From positions 1-39,619 of IMG/VR virus record IMGVR_UViG_3300037089_000073: a DNA stretch of 39,619 nt; one strand, given 5' to 3'. Below, one piece after another: positions 8,097 to 15,531 of this stretch. The position numbers and the translations under genes were made by a program. The notes beneath the pieces are model-generated. The model worked only from the letters and a program-made list of their open reading frames with translations. It was not told the origin of the DNA and made no database searches. Position 1 is the stretch's first letter, and every line of letters begins with the position of its first letter. The DNA is from a virus.

Positions 8097-9304
8097 TTCG
8101 TACCTTTGCCATCCACATCCCAGTACCCGAAGGCGATCCGCCTAAGGCCTTCATTCTCATTCACAAGGGTGTCAACGAGTCTGAGAACGGCCCCTACGTG
8201 TTCGACGACATTGCAGCCAAGTCTGTAATGCAGGGCTACAAGAGGCGGGGCGTTGAGTGCATGTTCGATTGGCACCATGCCAGCCTCAACGACAAGGCAC
8301 CTGATCCACGACAGGCTATCAAGTCTGCAGGTTGGTACAGTCTCAAAGTCAAGAATGGCGATTTATGGGCCACTAACATCAAGTGGAACGAGGATGCCCT
8401 CGAAGACTTTGCAGCAAAACGGATCCGATACTTTTCACCAGCATTCGACTGCGACAAGAGCGGACGTGTACTTGAGTATATCAATTGCGCGCTAACCAAC
8501 TTGCCAGCGACACATGACAACGAATCTTTGGTTGCTGCCGCAAGGCGGTTTGAAAGGGAAACTCCCATGACGGAAGAGGAACGCAAGGCTTCAGAGGAAA
8601 TGAAGAAGACCCTCGAAGAGATGCGCAAGGCACACGAGACCACGGCCAAGAAGCTGGAGAAGCTCGAAGCCAAGCACGAGAAGCTTCTAAAGCGTATGGA
8701 GGAAACCTCTGAGGAGGAAGAGACCTACGAAGAGGAAGAAGAGGAAGGTCGTCACGAGGAGACCTCTGAGGAAGAGGAAGAGGGCCGCCATGAGGAAGGC
8801 AACCTACCTCCACCCAAGGCTCCCAAGGGAGACCATCCCGAACCCGATGGTGATGAGCCGGACGGTGACGAAGGTGAAGACGAGGACGAAGATGAAGACG
8901 AGGAGACCCGTCGCATGAAGAAGCACACCTCAGTCAAGTCCAGGGCCTCCCTCAACAAGGAAATCGTAAGGCTCACCATGGAGAACCAAAAGCTCCGCGG
9001 CGTAACCACGGGTAAGGATCTGGTAACACAGATTAAGACCGCGGTTAGCAAGGGCATCATCACCAAGACTCAGATGTCTTGGGCTCGAAGCAACCCCAAA
9101 GCCTTCCGTAAGCTCTGCTCGCAGAGCAAGGGCCACACGGCTGCTTACGTCCCACCTTCTCAGGAAGGGACAGCCACTCGCCGTCTCAGCACGACTGAGA
9201 AGGAACACTGTGAACGCATGGGGATCAAGGAAGAGGACTATACGAGATCCCTTCAGACTCGCCCAATCGGAACCCCGCTGAAGACCTCTCAGTGGAGCAA
9301 GTAA
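8093..9304 (+). CDS. Prohead protease with C-terminal scaffold, Mu gpI-like
   Basis: I place the start at 8093 because a good GAGGTGG ribosome-binding site lies 6-12 bases upstream and the ATGA overlap matches neighbouring junctions. An upstream ATG at 8066 would add nine residues. Residues 1-150 match the Mu I-like protease fold: GVECMFDWHHASL with the conserved acidic/His segment, the IRYFSPAF strand, and NCALTNLPAT near the end of the domain. A scaffold follows: a long Lys/Glu coiled coil (about 165-215), a remarkably acidic stretch with repeated EETSEEEE and GRHEE units, and a basic, helical C-terminus. In Mu-type phages this protein assembles the prohead and then digests the scaffold. 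Confidence 0.82.
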   Translation: MIRTFAIHIPVPEGDPPKAFILIHKGVNESENGPYVFDDIAAKSVMQGYKRRGVECMFDWHHASLNDKAPDPRQAIKSAGWYSLKVKNGDLWATNIKWNEDALEDFAAKRIRYFSPAFDCDKSGRVLEYINCALTNLPATHDNESLVAAARRFERETPMTEEERKASEEMKKTLEEMRKAHETTAKKLEKLEAKHEKLLKRMEETSEEEETYEEEEEEGRHEETSEEEEEGRHEEGNLPPPKAPKGDHPEPDGDEPDGDEGEDEDEDEDEETRRMKKHTSVKSRASLNKEIVRLTMENQKLRGVTTGKDLVTQIKTAVSKGIITKTQMSWARSNPKAFRKLCSQSKGHTAAYVPPSQEGTATRRLSTTEKEHCERMGIKEEDYTRSLQTRPIGTPLKTSQWSK

Positions 9305-9338
9305 GGGCTAACCCTCTAACCTTGAAGGAATCAAGACA

Positions 9339-10013
9339 ATGACTGCACTAGCTCATGGATACGCAATTCCCCAGATGGATCACGAGGTTGAACCTCGCCA
9401 ACTGACCTACCCAATCGCCTCCGGTGCCAAGATCTATCTCGGTGCAATGGTGGGGTTGAATGGTAGTGGGTTCCTAGTCCCGATGACTGCTACCACAGGT
9501 CTCATCTGTGTTGGTATCGCGGACTATGAAAACAATGTGGCCCCCAATGGTGTTCTAGACAATACCGGTGGTGGCAACGGAGCCTTCTTGGTTACGGTCA
9601 AGAGAGGCGTCTTCCTAGTCAACAACTACAGCCCAACCGATCCGGTTGTGGTTACGGACACCCTCCAAGTTGTCTATGCCCTCGATGACAATACAGTAAG
9701 GCATACCGGAGCTGGTATGTCCCCCGCAGGTTACTGCATCCAAGTTACCGACGGAACCACCCCAGGTGACGAGAACTTTGGTGCCGGCGTGTGGGTACAA
9801 CTAGGCATTGGAGTCTCTGGTCTCCAAGGCCCACAAGGTGCCACCGGCGATCCAGGTGGAGCAACTGGTGCAACAGGCCCGCAGGGTACAACAGGCCCGA
9901 CCGGAGCCACAGGTGCAACTGGTGGTAACGGAGCCACAGGTGCAACTGGTGGTAACGGAGCCACAGGTGCAACTGGTGCTGCAGGTGCAACCGGCGCAAC
10001 TGGAACCACATAA
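9339..10013 (+). CDS. Capsid decoration-type protein with collagen-like tail
   Basis: Residues 1-155 form a compact beta-rich domain ([38 protein letters not shown]) like the decoration proteins found just before the capsid gene in Mu-like phages. Residues of about 160-224 are uninterrupted Gly-x-y triplets ([17 protein letters not shown] and so on) dominated by Gly-Ala-Thr, ending the protein. A trimeric collagen-like stalk projecting from the capsid is the natural reading. The triplet tract contains a 27-base DNA repeat. A hairpin follows the stop. The ribosome-binding site GAAGGA lies upstream. Confidence 0.75.
   Translation: MTALAHGYAIPQMDHEVEPRQLTYPIASGAKIYLGAMVGLNGSGFLVPMTATTGLICVGIADYENNVAPNGVLDNTGGGNGAFLVTVKRGVFLVNNYSPTDPVVVTDTLQVVYALDDNTVRHTGAGMSPAGYCIQVTDGTTPGDENFGAGVWVQLGIGVSGLQGPQGATGDPGGATGATGPQGTTGPTGATGATGGNGATGATGGNGATGATGAAGATGATGTT
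9903..9978 (+). repeat. 27-base tandem repeat in collagen-like coding tract
   Basis: A 27-base unit beginning GGAGCCACAGGTGCAACT occurs at 9903-9929 and 9930-9956 identically, then partly at 9957-9978. It encodes nine residues (three Gly-x-y triplets), so copy changes keep the frame. Confidence 0.9.
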
Positions 10014-10039
10014 CCTAGATTTCAGATGTAGTGATCCCC

Positions 10040-10065
10040 GTGGGGGAGGAATGGTCTTCCCCCAC
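10040..10065 (+). terminator. Hairpin after the decoration gene
   Basis: GTGGGGGA at 10040-10047 pairs with TCCCCCAC at 10058-10065, and inner bases add a few more pairs around a small loop. No T run follows, so it may be a partial terminator or a 3'-end protecting structure. Two similar hairpins follow the capsid and tube genes. Confidence 0.6.
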
Positions 10066-10172
10066 CTCTCAACGAGAATCTCAACTTTGGCAGTGGTTGG
10101 CTAGCCCAACCTCCCAAGCCCTTCGGCTCTGTTGGATCTCGCTTCAATTCTCTCAATAGAGGAATTTTAGCC

Positions 10173-11153
10173 ATGCCCGACATTGCCCAGCCTAATGCAG
10201 ATATCGTCTTCCGAGAGGCAGACATCAAGTTCTACGAAGCCACTAAGGCTTCTGAAGCATCAACAGTTGCCAGTAAGCTCGTGAAGATTGTCCCGATGAC
10301 TACCATCATCGAGGATCAACTCTGGAGTGCACGGTTCTCCGCCGGTCGCCGATGGGTAGGCCCTCGAAGGGTCAACTCAGTTTCGAGCCACGCCAAGCGG
10401 CTTGTAGCTGAGCCCTTCGAAGACACTATCGAGATGAGGATGGAAGATCTCAAGTTTGAGAAGCTCCCTCTCTTTGCACAGAACATCGAGACCTTGGCTA
10501 TGCAAGCCGAGAAGCTCATTGACTACGAGGCAGCGAACTACCTCAAGGTCAACACCCATGTTGGATTCGATGGCAAGGTTCTCTTTGCCATAGATCATCC
10601 GACTACCGGTGGTGATGTCACGATGAGGCTGCCCACAGGTACGCCAGCGACCCAGAGCAACTTCGACACCACGACCCCTCTTACGTGGGACAACTACGTA
10701 GCAGCCAGGGCGAAGATGATGAGCTACTTGGCCGAAGATGGCAAGCCACTCAACATCGATCCTGACCTTCTAGTGGTTCCCCCACAACTGCAAGGGATCG
10801 CAAAGAACATCCTCGAAGCCGACATGATCGCGAATGCTGCAACCGGCCTAGCTGGAAGCAACATCGTCCAAGCACAGAACAACACCTTCAAAGGGACAGC
10901 TCGGCTCTTCATCGATCCGAACTTGGCAACCATGCCTCAGAGCTGGTTCTTGGCCGATACTCGCAAGGCGATCAGCCCACTCGTTTGGGGACAGCTTGAA
11001 GCCCCCATCTTCACCTACCTGATTGATCCCAAGAGCCCGAACGTGTTCTTCGAGAGGAAGTACATCTACGGTTGGAGTCGTTGGGGCACCTTAACCGAGT
11101 CCCTCTGGTACCTCATCTATGGTGCCACCGGTGGCGCCGCATACGGCGACTAA
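10173..11153 (+). CDS. Major capsid protein, Mu gpT-like
   Basis: The 326-residue product follows the Mu major head subunit (gpT) pattern: N-terminal helix-rich arm, then GRRWVGPRRVNSV, a long helix around IETLAMQAEKLIDYEAANYL, VLFAIDHPT, DPDLLVVPPQL, and a C-terminal AWTL-like strand region with SWFLADTRK and NVFFERKYIYGWSRWG. It should form the T=7-type shell. The ribosome-binding site AGAGGA at 10158-10163 is well spaced. The 160-base leader holds further small hairpins (for example GGTTGG/CCAACC at 10095-10111). Strong leader and trailer structures suit a highly expressed gene. Confidence 0.9.
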   Translation: MPDIAQPNADIVFREADIKFYEATKASEASTVASKLVKIVPMTTIIEDQLWSARFSAGRRWVGPRRVNSVSSHAKRLVAEPFEDTIEMRMEDLKFEKLPLFAQNIETLAMQAEKLIDYEAANYLKVNTHVGFDGKVLFAIDHPTTGGDVTMRLPTGTPATQSNFDTTTPLTWDNYVAARAKMMSYLAEDGKPLNIDPDLLVVPPQLQGIAKNILEADMIANAATGLAGSNIVQAQNNTFKGTARLFIDPNLATMPQSWFLADTRKAISPLVWGQLEAPIFTYLIDPKSPNVFFERKYIYGWSRWGTLTESLWYLIYGATGGAAYGD

Positions 11154-11170
11154 GAGTAAAGAACGGCTTC

Positions 11171-11213
11171 AGGTAGGGGTTCTCTTCGAGACCTCTGAGA
11201 GGGCCCTCTACCT
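11171..11213 (+). terminator. Long hairpin after the capsid gene
   Basis: Bases 11171-11185 (AGGTAGGGGTTCTCT) pair with 11198-11213 over 15 base pairs with one bulged T and two G-U pairs; the loop is 12 bases. There is no following T run. It lies between the capsid stop and the next start and argues against using the earlier ATG at 11119 for the next gene. Confidence 0.65.
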
Positions 11214-11238
11214 GACCTTAACCCTAGGTGCGTCCAAA

Positions 11239-11700
11239 ATGCCAGTGACACTCACAGCCTACGCTACGTTGCAAGACCTCCAAGACTTGGGAATAGCTCC
11301 TCAGTTCTTCACGGGGAAACTTGCACCTACCAGCGATGCTGTGACCAAGTCACTCAACAACGCATTTAGCTACATCAACAGTATCATTGGGGTTTCGGAC
11401 AAGATCACTCTTCCTCTGACTCCACCTTATGATCCCAATCTCGTACAAGCCAACTGCAATATAGCAGTCTGGAACCTCTTAGCTGCTCGCGGGTACAACC
11501 CAGAGAACCCAGCTGATGCTCATATCCGTGTGAGATATGAGGACACGATGAACTGGCTGAAGATGATCAGCCAGAACCGCGCTCAACTTCAACAGACGAC
11601 TCTGGTTCCCCAGAAAGCTGGGGTTCAACCTGATGTGGTTTGCTCTCGTCCAAGGCACCTGAGGAACTGGTCAGGCAACATTGGAGGGTGGGGCAACTAA
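11239..11700 (+). CDS. Head-tail connector, Mu gp36-like (DUF1320)
   Basis: I choose ATG 11239 because the upstream in-frame extension would cross the strong hairpin and the capsid end. The product has 153 residues. It opens with TLTAYATLQDLQDLG, the usual opening of DUF1320 proteins, followed by helices typical of head completion adaptors (SLNNAFSYINSIIG, NIAVWNLLAARGYNPENPAD). Members form the ring under the portal. The stop overlaps the next start (TAATG). Confidence 0.75.
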   Translation: MPVTLTAYATLQDLQDLGIAPQFFTGKLAPTSDAVTKSLNNAFSYINSIIGVSDKITLPLTPPYDPNLVQANCNIAVWNLLAARGYNPENPADAHIRVRYEDTMNWLKMISQNRAQLQQTTLVPQKAGVQPDVVCSRPRHLRNWSGNIGGWGN

Positions 11701-12371
11701 TGACCATTAGGGCCGCCTCCCACGACCTGGATCGGTTGAGAGAGCTTCTCAATCATCCTGAGGTCATTACTCAGCGCCTGCTTGAGAACGCAGCCGCTGA
11801 GGCGAAGAGGCTTGTCCAAATGGGCTTCCGCACTGAGACTGATCCCGACGGTGCCCCCTGGGAACGACTCAAGAGTCGTAAGGGCAAGATCCTCCGTGAT
11901 ACGGCCAGGATGGCCAACAGCTTCACCTCGGTAGCTACCAACGATGGTTTCCGCATTGGTTCGAACGTCAAGTACACAGTGTTCCACCAAGAAGGTACCA
12001 AAGGGCACAAGGCTTACCACCGAAGGCAGAACGTCAACACTGAGTCCGGACTGTTCGTCAGGAACAAGACTCGTGGACGTGGGAAGAACTACGCAGGCTT
12101 TGCACGGGTAGCCACTGGGGGAACCCAAGTTAGACACTCGTGGAGAAATGGAAAGCAGATCACCTTCACTGTAGCCCCCAAGAGAGTCCTCACTGATCTA
12201 GGTGCCTACCATCCCAGGATGCTTCAGTTCAAAGAGGGTGGGGGTAAGATCCCGATCCGTCGCATGGTTCCCGAAGGTGGGGAGCTCACCTCTAAGTGGA
12301 TGCAGGCGATTGACCGAGCTTGCTCGAACGTAATGATGCGAGCCGTGGTTGAAGCGGGAGGGAGGCCCTAA
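11700..12371 (+). CDS. Virion morphogenesis protein, Mu gpG / P2 gpS-like tail completion
   Basis: The 223-residue product has the family pattern: an N-terminal helical region, then GFRTETDPDGAPWERLKSR, ILRDTARMANSF, GSNVKYTVFHQEGTKG. This is the conserved 'Y-A-x-x-H-Q-x-G' type segment of phage virion morphogenesis proteins, which complete the head-tail interface. Start 11700 is set by the TAATG overlap. In Mu the gene lies earlier, next to F; here it follows the connector gene. It is basic and longer than the usual 150 residues, with an insertion between the two conserved parts. Confidence 0.72.
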   Translation: MTIRAASHDLDRLRELLNHPEVITQRLLENAAAEAKRLVQMGFRTETDPDGAPWERLKSRKGKILRDTARMANSFTSVATNDGFRIGSNVKYTVFHQEGTKGHKAYHRRQNVNTESGLFVRNKTRGRGKNYAGFARVATGGTQVRHSWRNGKQITFTVAPKRVLTDLGAYHPRMLQFKEGGGKIPIRRMVPEGGELTSKWMQAIDRACSNVMMRAVVEAGGRP

Positions 12372-12955
12372 TGCCTGCGATCCCTAACAACCCACCGGTT
12401 CTCGCTATCCAGAGCATTGATGACATCTTCAACTTCGTTATCGATGCCCTCACCGGTGGTGATCCAGCCAACTACTACTATGACCGGATCACAACGGGTG
12501 CCAAAGAGCTACCCGCTGAGATTGGGGCTCCTTGGATTGCCTTCGAGGCAACCGGAGAGACAGACTTCCAGAGTTCTACCATTGGTGATCCAGGGGACGG
12601 GACTCAACTCATCGGCTCCCATTCAATGACCTTCATAGTTCATTGTCTAGGGGAGTCTTATGGGGACGCCACAGCTTTAGCCAATGGGGTTTGGACAGCC
12701 CTCCAAGAAGCTGTCGACGATCAACGCCCTCAAGTAGAGGGTGGGACTTGGGAGCCAGGTGAACACGCTACCTCAGGGTACATGCTCGTCAGGCACTTCA
12801 AAGTAGTGGGTCTTGAGATCCCTGCTGTCAAACTCCCTCTACAGTACCCGCTTACCGGTCAAGCCAAGCAATCGGTCACGATCAAGAATCCAGTCATAGC
12901 TCCCCCAGCGGACGATATGTCCACGGGCATCACCTATCAGGTCACCTCTCCATAA
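12371..12955 (+). CDS. Probable tail terminator / neck protein
   Basis: This 194-residue protein lies between the morphogenesis gene and the sheath gene, where the tail terminator is encoded in Mu-like phages. It starts with helices (SIDDIFNFVIDALTGG), then beta structure (GAPWIAFEATGE, HSMTFIVHCLGESYGDA, LVRHFKVVGLEIPAV), matching the alpha/beta plan of such proteins. The C-terminal 25 residues look disordered. The call rests on position and fold impression only. Confidence 0.5.
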   Translation: MPAIPNNPPVLAIQSIDDIFNFVIDALTGGDPANYYYDRITTGAKELPAEIGAPWIAFEATGETDFQSSTIGDPGDGTQLIGSHSMTFIVHCLGESYGDATALANGVWTALQEAVDDQRPQVEGGTWEPGEHATSGYMLVRHFKVVGLEIPAVKLPLQYPLTGQAKQSVTIKNPVIAPPADDMSTGITYQVTSP

Positions 12956-12971
12956 GTAAGGAAATATCGCC

Positions 12972-14429
12972 ATGCCAATGGGAACAGTTACTATCAACGT
13001 GAAGGACGGCGGAATTGGCCTGGTTGGCGGAGCCAACCCCAATGCTGTCGTGGTACTCGGTGTGGCCTCCAAGACCAACGCCAACGTCCTACAGACCTTC
13101 TCTCAGATCACGGACATCGTGTCTGCAGTAGGTTACGGCCCTGGTGCTGAAGCTTGTGCATACCAGATCTCTTCGGCGGGTGGCTCAGTCTACTTCATGC
13201 CAGTTGAGAAGACGGTAGCCGCAACCATCACAGCTGGGACACCCATTGAGGGTGCAGTCACCTCCACAGGTGAGCTCAGCATCTCAGGTGGAACCCTCCC
13301 CTACGATAACTACAAGATGGTTATCACGGTGGTTTCGGCGACAGTGGACGCCCTAGTAGCTAGCGGGAACATCGGAGTCCAGGTTTCTCTCGATGGTGGG
13401 ATCAACTGGGGTCGGACGGTTCTAGTGCCAGCAAGCGGTCTTCTCACCCTCGATGTGGCTCACGGAGCCGTCAAGGGTGATACAGGCATGATCTTCCTCT
13501 TCGATGGTGGGAAGTTCAATGTAGGAGACAGCTTCCCCTACACCTGCGTAGCCCCCTTCTACAGCTCCACTCAGCTAGGTACGGCCTTCGATGCCCTACT
13601 TGCTGATCCTCACCTCTGGGGTCTGGTTCACGTGGTTGGGTATGGGACGACAGCGGCTGCTACAGCGGCCCTGAGTTCAACCATCTCCACGAAGATGAAC
13701 AATGCCTTCCTGGCCAACCGGTACGCAAGGGCTGAGCTTTCATGCCCCGATGTCACCGGTGACACGGATAGCAACATCATCAGCCAATGGGCTGCAATAG
13801 ATGACACTCGTCAGGCAGTAGCGGCTACCACGGACATGATCACCTCACCCATCTTGGGAGCCGTGATGGAACGTGGACACGGGTTTGCGATGATAGCTCG
13901 CCTATCCAGCATTCCAGCATCCCGAAGCCCTGGTATCCCAGACGACGGCCCGCTCATTGGGGTTGTCTCTACGAACCGAGACGAGCGAGTTACCCCAGGT
14001 CTGTACGATGCAGGCTTTGACGTGGCTAGAACAATCGTAGGCCGCTCAGGTGTCTACGCTTCACTGGGGCGTATCCACGTCCACAGTGGATCTGACTTCT
14101 CGATCTGGCCCTACGCCAGGACGATGGACTTGGTGTGCAACGGTGCCCTCCAAGGAGCTACCCACTTCCAGAACACGAGCGTCAAGGTTACCTCAACTGG
14201 GCTCATTGACGAGGTGGATGCAGCTTCTATCGAGAAGTACATCAAGGGTAAGATTATGGCCCTCGCAGCTGCTGACATCTCGAGTGTCACAGTAGCAGTG
14301 AACAGGTCAGCTAATATCCTAGCTACTCAAACCCTCATAGTCACCATCACTGTGGTTCCGTTCGGCTATGCAGCCAGCGTCGCTGTCACCATCGCCTACG
14401 TGAACCCAGCCCTCCAACTCGCGGCCTAA
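12972..14429 (+). CDS. Tail sheath protein, Mu gpL-like (DUF2586)
   Basis: The 485-residue product is the contractile sheath subunit. The N-terminus (VTINVKDGGIGLVGG) and the alternating Ala/Gly-rich alpha/beta middle (LADPHLWGLVHVVGYGT), the NNAFLANRYARAELSCPD segment, and the conserved C-terminal part with DAGFDVARTIVGRSGVYA and SIEKYIKGKIM are typical. Residues of about 85-200 form an inserted beta domain that would protrude on the sheath surface. The ribosome-binding site AAGGA lies at 12958-12962. The tube gene follows, as in all contractile-tailed phages. Confidence 0.85.
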   Translation: MPMGTVTINVKDGGIGLVGGANPNAVVVLGVASKTNANVLQTFSQITDIVSAVGYGPGAEACAYQISSAGGSVYFMPVEKTVAATITAGTPIEGAVTSTGELSISGGTLPYDNYKMVITVVSATVDALVASGNIGVQVSLDGGINWGRTVLVPASGLLTLDVAHGAVKGDTGMIFLFDGGKFNVGDSFPYTCVAPFYSSTQLGTAFDALLADPHLWGLVHVVGYGTTAAATAALSSTISTKMNNAFLANRYARAELSCPDVTGDTDSNIISQWAAIDDTRQAVAATTDMITSPILGAVMERGHGFAMIARLSSIPASRSPGIPDDGPLIGVVSTNRDERVTPGLYDAGFDVARTIVGRSGVYASLGRIHVHSGSDFSIWPYARTMDLVCNGALQGATHFQNTSVKVTSTGLIDEVDAASIEKYIKGKIMALAAADISSVTVAVNRSANILATQTLIVTITVVPFGYAASVAVTIAYVNPALQLAA

Positions 14430-14464
14430 CCCCAAGTAACTCTTGAGAAAAGGGAACAAGTACC

Positions 14465-14965
14465 ATGCCCGTAATTCAGCAACTCCCTGCTCCACTGGTG
14501 AACGGTGTCAGGACTCAACACTCGAACATTCAGGTTCGCCTGAATGGTCAGGTATATTTCGTCAAGTCAGTCAACTGGGATCACAGCCTGGAGCCGGGAG
14601 TCGTAAGGGCCAACCTTCAGGAGCCCATTGGTTGGACTGACGGTGAGTACAAGTCGACCTTCAACTTCGAATTGTACAAGGCTGAGGGTGATGCCTTCGA
14701 GAGTGATCTCATGGCTGATCCAACTTACATCGCTCCGGACGGCTCAGGCCACCTGGGATACATGCAATGCTTCTTCCCTGTCATCATCTTCCATAGGAAG
14801 GTTTCGGCGGCTGCTCTCACAGAGATTGACTTCTTTGCGAGGGTTACGAAGGACTCGGACTCCTCAACAGTTGGGACGGAAGCACATGTCCGAAAGTATG
14901 ACTGTGTCACCACCCCGCTGGCGAAGGACGGCCGTTTCGCATTCCTTGGTCAGTCAGGCCTATAA
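14465..14965 (+). CDS. Tail tube protein, Mu gpM-like
   Basis: The 166-residue product is of usual tube length and lies directly after the sheath gene and before the assembly chaperone. It is a beta-rich protein (IQVRLNGQVYFVKSVNWDHS, YKSTFNFELYKAEGDAF). It should form the inner tube. A strong hairpin follows its stop. Family call rests mainly on position and size, supported by the beta pattern. Confidence 0.75.
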   Translation: MPVIQQLPAPLVNGVRTQHSNIQVRLNGQVYFVKSVNWDHSLEPGVVRANLQEPIGWTDGEYKSTFNFELYKAEGDAFESDLMADPTYIAPDGSGHLGYMQCFFPVIIFHRKVSAAALTEIDFFARVTKDSDSSTVGTEAHVRKYDCVTTPLAKDGRFAFLGQSGL

Positions 14966-14977
14966 CCACTACTCGAG

Positions 14978-15004
14978 TCAGCCCCTACATTCCGTGGGGG
15001 CTGA
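14978..15004 (+). terminator. Hairpin after the tail tube gene
   Basis: TCAGCCCCTAC at 14978-14988 pairs with GTGGGGGCTGA at 14994-15004, eleven pairs with one G-U, around a five-base loop. No T run follows. It lies in the untranslated gap before the chaperone gene, and may reduce downstream transcription or stabilise the tube mRNA. Confidence 0.65.
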
Positions 15005-15029
15005 TCTAGGTAGAGAAAGCAGAGATCAG

Positions 15030-15362
15030 ATGCAACCAGAAGAGAAGACTAAGATAATCGCCGGCCTCAAAGAGAAGTATCCCAACGAAGAGCTGTACGA
15101 GCACTCACCCCTGTGTGACCCTGATGCGCTCGTAATCTTCAAGGGTGCCGGACGCAAAGAGGTGCTTCAGATGAGGCTCGATGGGGATGACCCCACCCTC
15201 AAAGAAGTAGCCGACGAACGCTTCGTGAAGAGCCTGGTTGTCTACCCAGAAGCCAAGGCCTTCGAAGCTCTACTCACCAAGTACCCCTTCTACGATTCAA
15301 CCCTCTGTAGAGCCATTATCACTGCGTCAGGAGGTGGGACTAAAGCCCCAAAAAAGTTGTAG
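15030..15362 (+). CDS. Tail assembly chaperone, short form
   Basis: The zero-frame product has 110 residues, acidic and helical (MQPEEKTKIIAGLKEK at the start). It precedes the tape measure gene and ends two codons after a slippery A AAA AAG. This is the arrangement of lambda gpG/gpGT and Mu gp41. The start at 15030 lies downstream of the hairpin; an in-frame ORF extends upstream into the tube gene but overlaps it in another frame and shows no tube-independent support. Confidence 0.8.
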   Translation: MQPEEKTKIIAGLKEKYPNEELYEHSPLCDPDALVIFKGAGRKEVLQMRLDGDDPTLKEVADERFVKSLVVYPEAKAFEALLTKYPFYDSTLCRAIITASGGGTKAPKKL

Positions 15363-15526
15363 ATCTCTTTGAGGCTGCCAAAGATGATTGGTATCTAGCC
15401 TCTCTCTGTTTCGACGCTGAGGTTAGGCGCCCAGATTCAGATGAGGCTGCAGCAAGTGGAATGCTCAGAGCTGAGTTTTATTGGAATGTCCGACAGCTCA
15501 CCCATGCCTACGTGAAGTTGGAGTAA
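15030..15526 (+). CDS. Tail assembly chaperone, -1 frameshift product
   Basis: A -1 slip at 15350-15356 joins 109 residues of the short form to 56 residues read from 15356 to the TAA at 15524-15526, giving 165 residues. The extension begins VVDLFEAAKDDWYLASLCFD and is helical with Trp and Tyr, as in known GT-type extensions. It has no start codon or ribosome-binding site of its own and fills the entire space up to the tape measure gene. The longer form would bind the tape measure while the short form coats it. Confidence 0.85.
15329..15402 (+). promoter_or_regulatory. dnaX-like programmed -1 frameshift signal
   Basis: Three parts are visible. AGGAGGT at 15329-15335 is a full Shine-Dalgarno sequence with no start codon after it. 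The slippery heptamer A AAA AAG is at 15350-15356, in the right frame (CCA AAA AAG). A small stem GAGGCT 15371-15376 / AGCCTC 15397-15402 lies 14 bases downstream. The same tripartite order stimulates -1 shifting in E. coli dnaX. The upstream spacing here, about 14 bases, is close to the dnaX one. The stem is modest, so its role is less certain. Confidence 0.82.
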
Positions 15527-15531
15527 TCTAA

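Noticed and set aside
9731-10009. Minus-strand ORF of Val-Ala-Pro repeats opposite the collagen tract (also near 22114-22342, 23368-23740, 24767-24988)
   Set aside because: These are antisense shadows of Gly-x-y coding sequence; they have no start signals and depend wholly on the repeat codons.
11119-11238. Upstream extension of the gp36-like gene
   Set aside because: It overlaps the capsid end and reads through the 15-pair hairpin; ATG 11239 begins the family-like sequence.
14628-15029. Long ORF extending upstream of the tail chaperone through the tube gene
   Set aside because: It overlaps the tube gene in another frame and crosses a strong hairpin; the composition of this part is not protein-like. 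The gene is taken to start at 15030.
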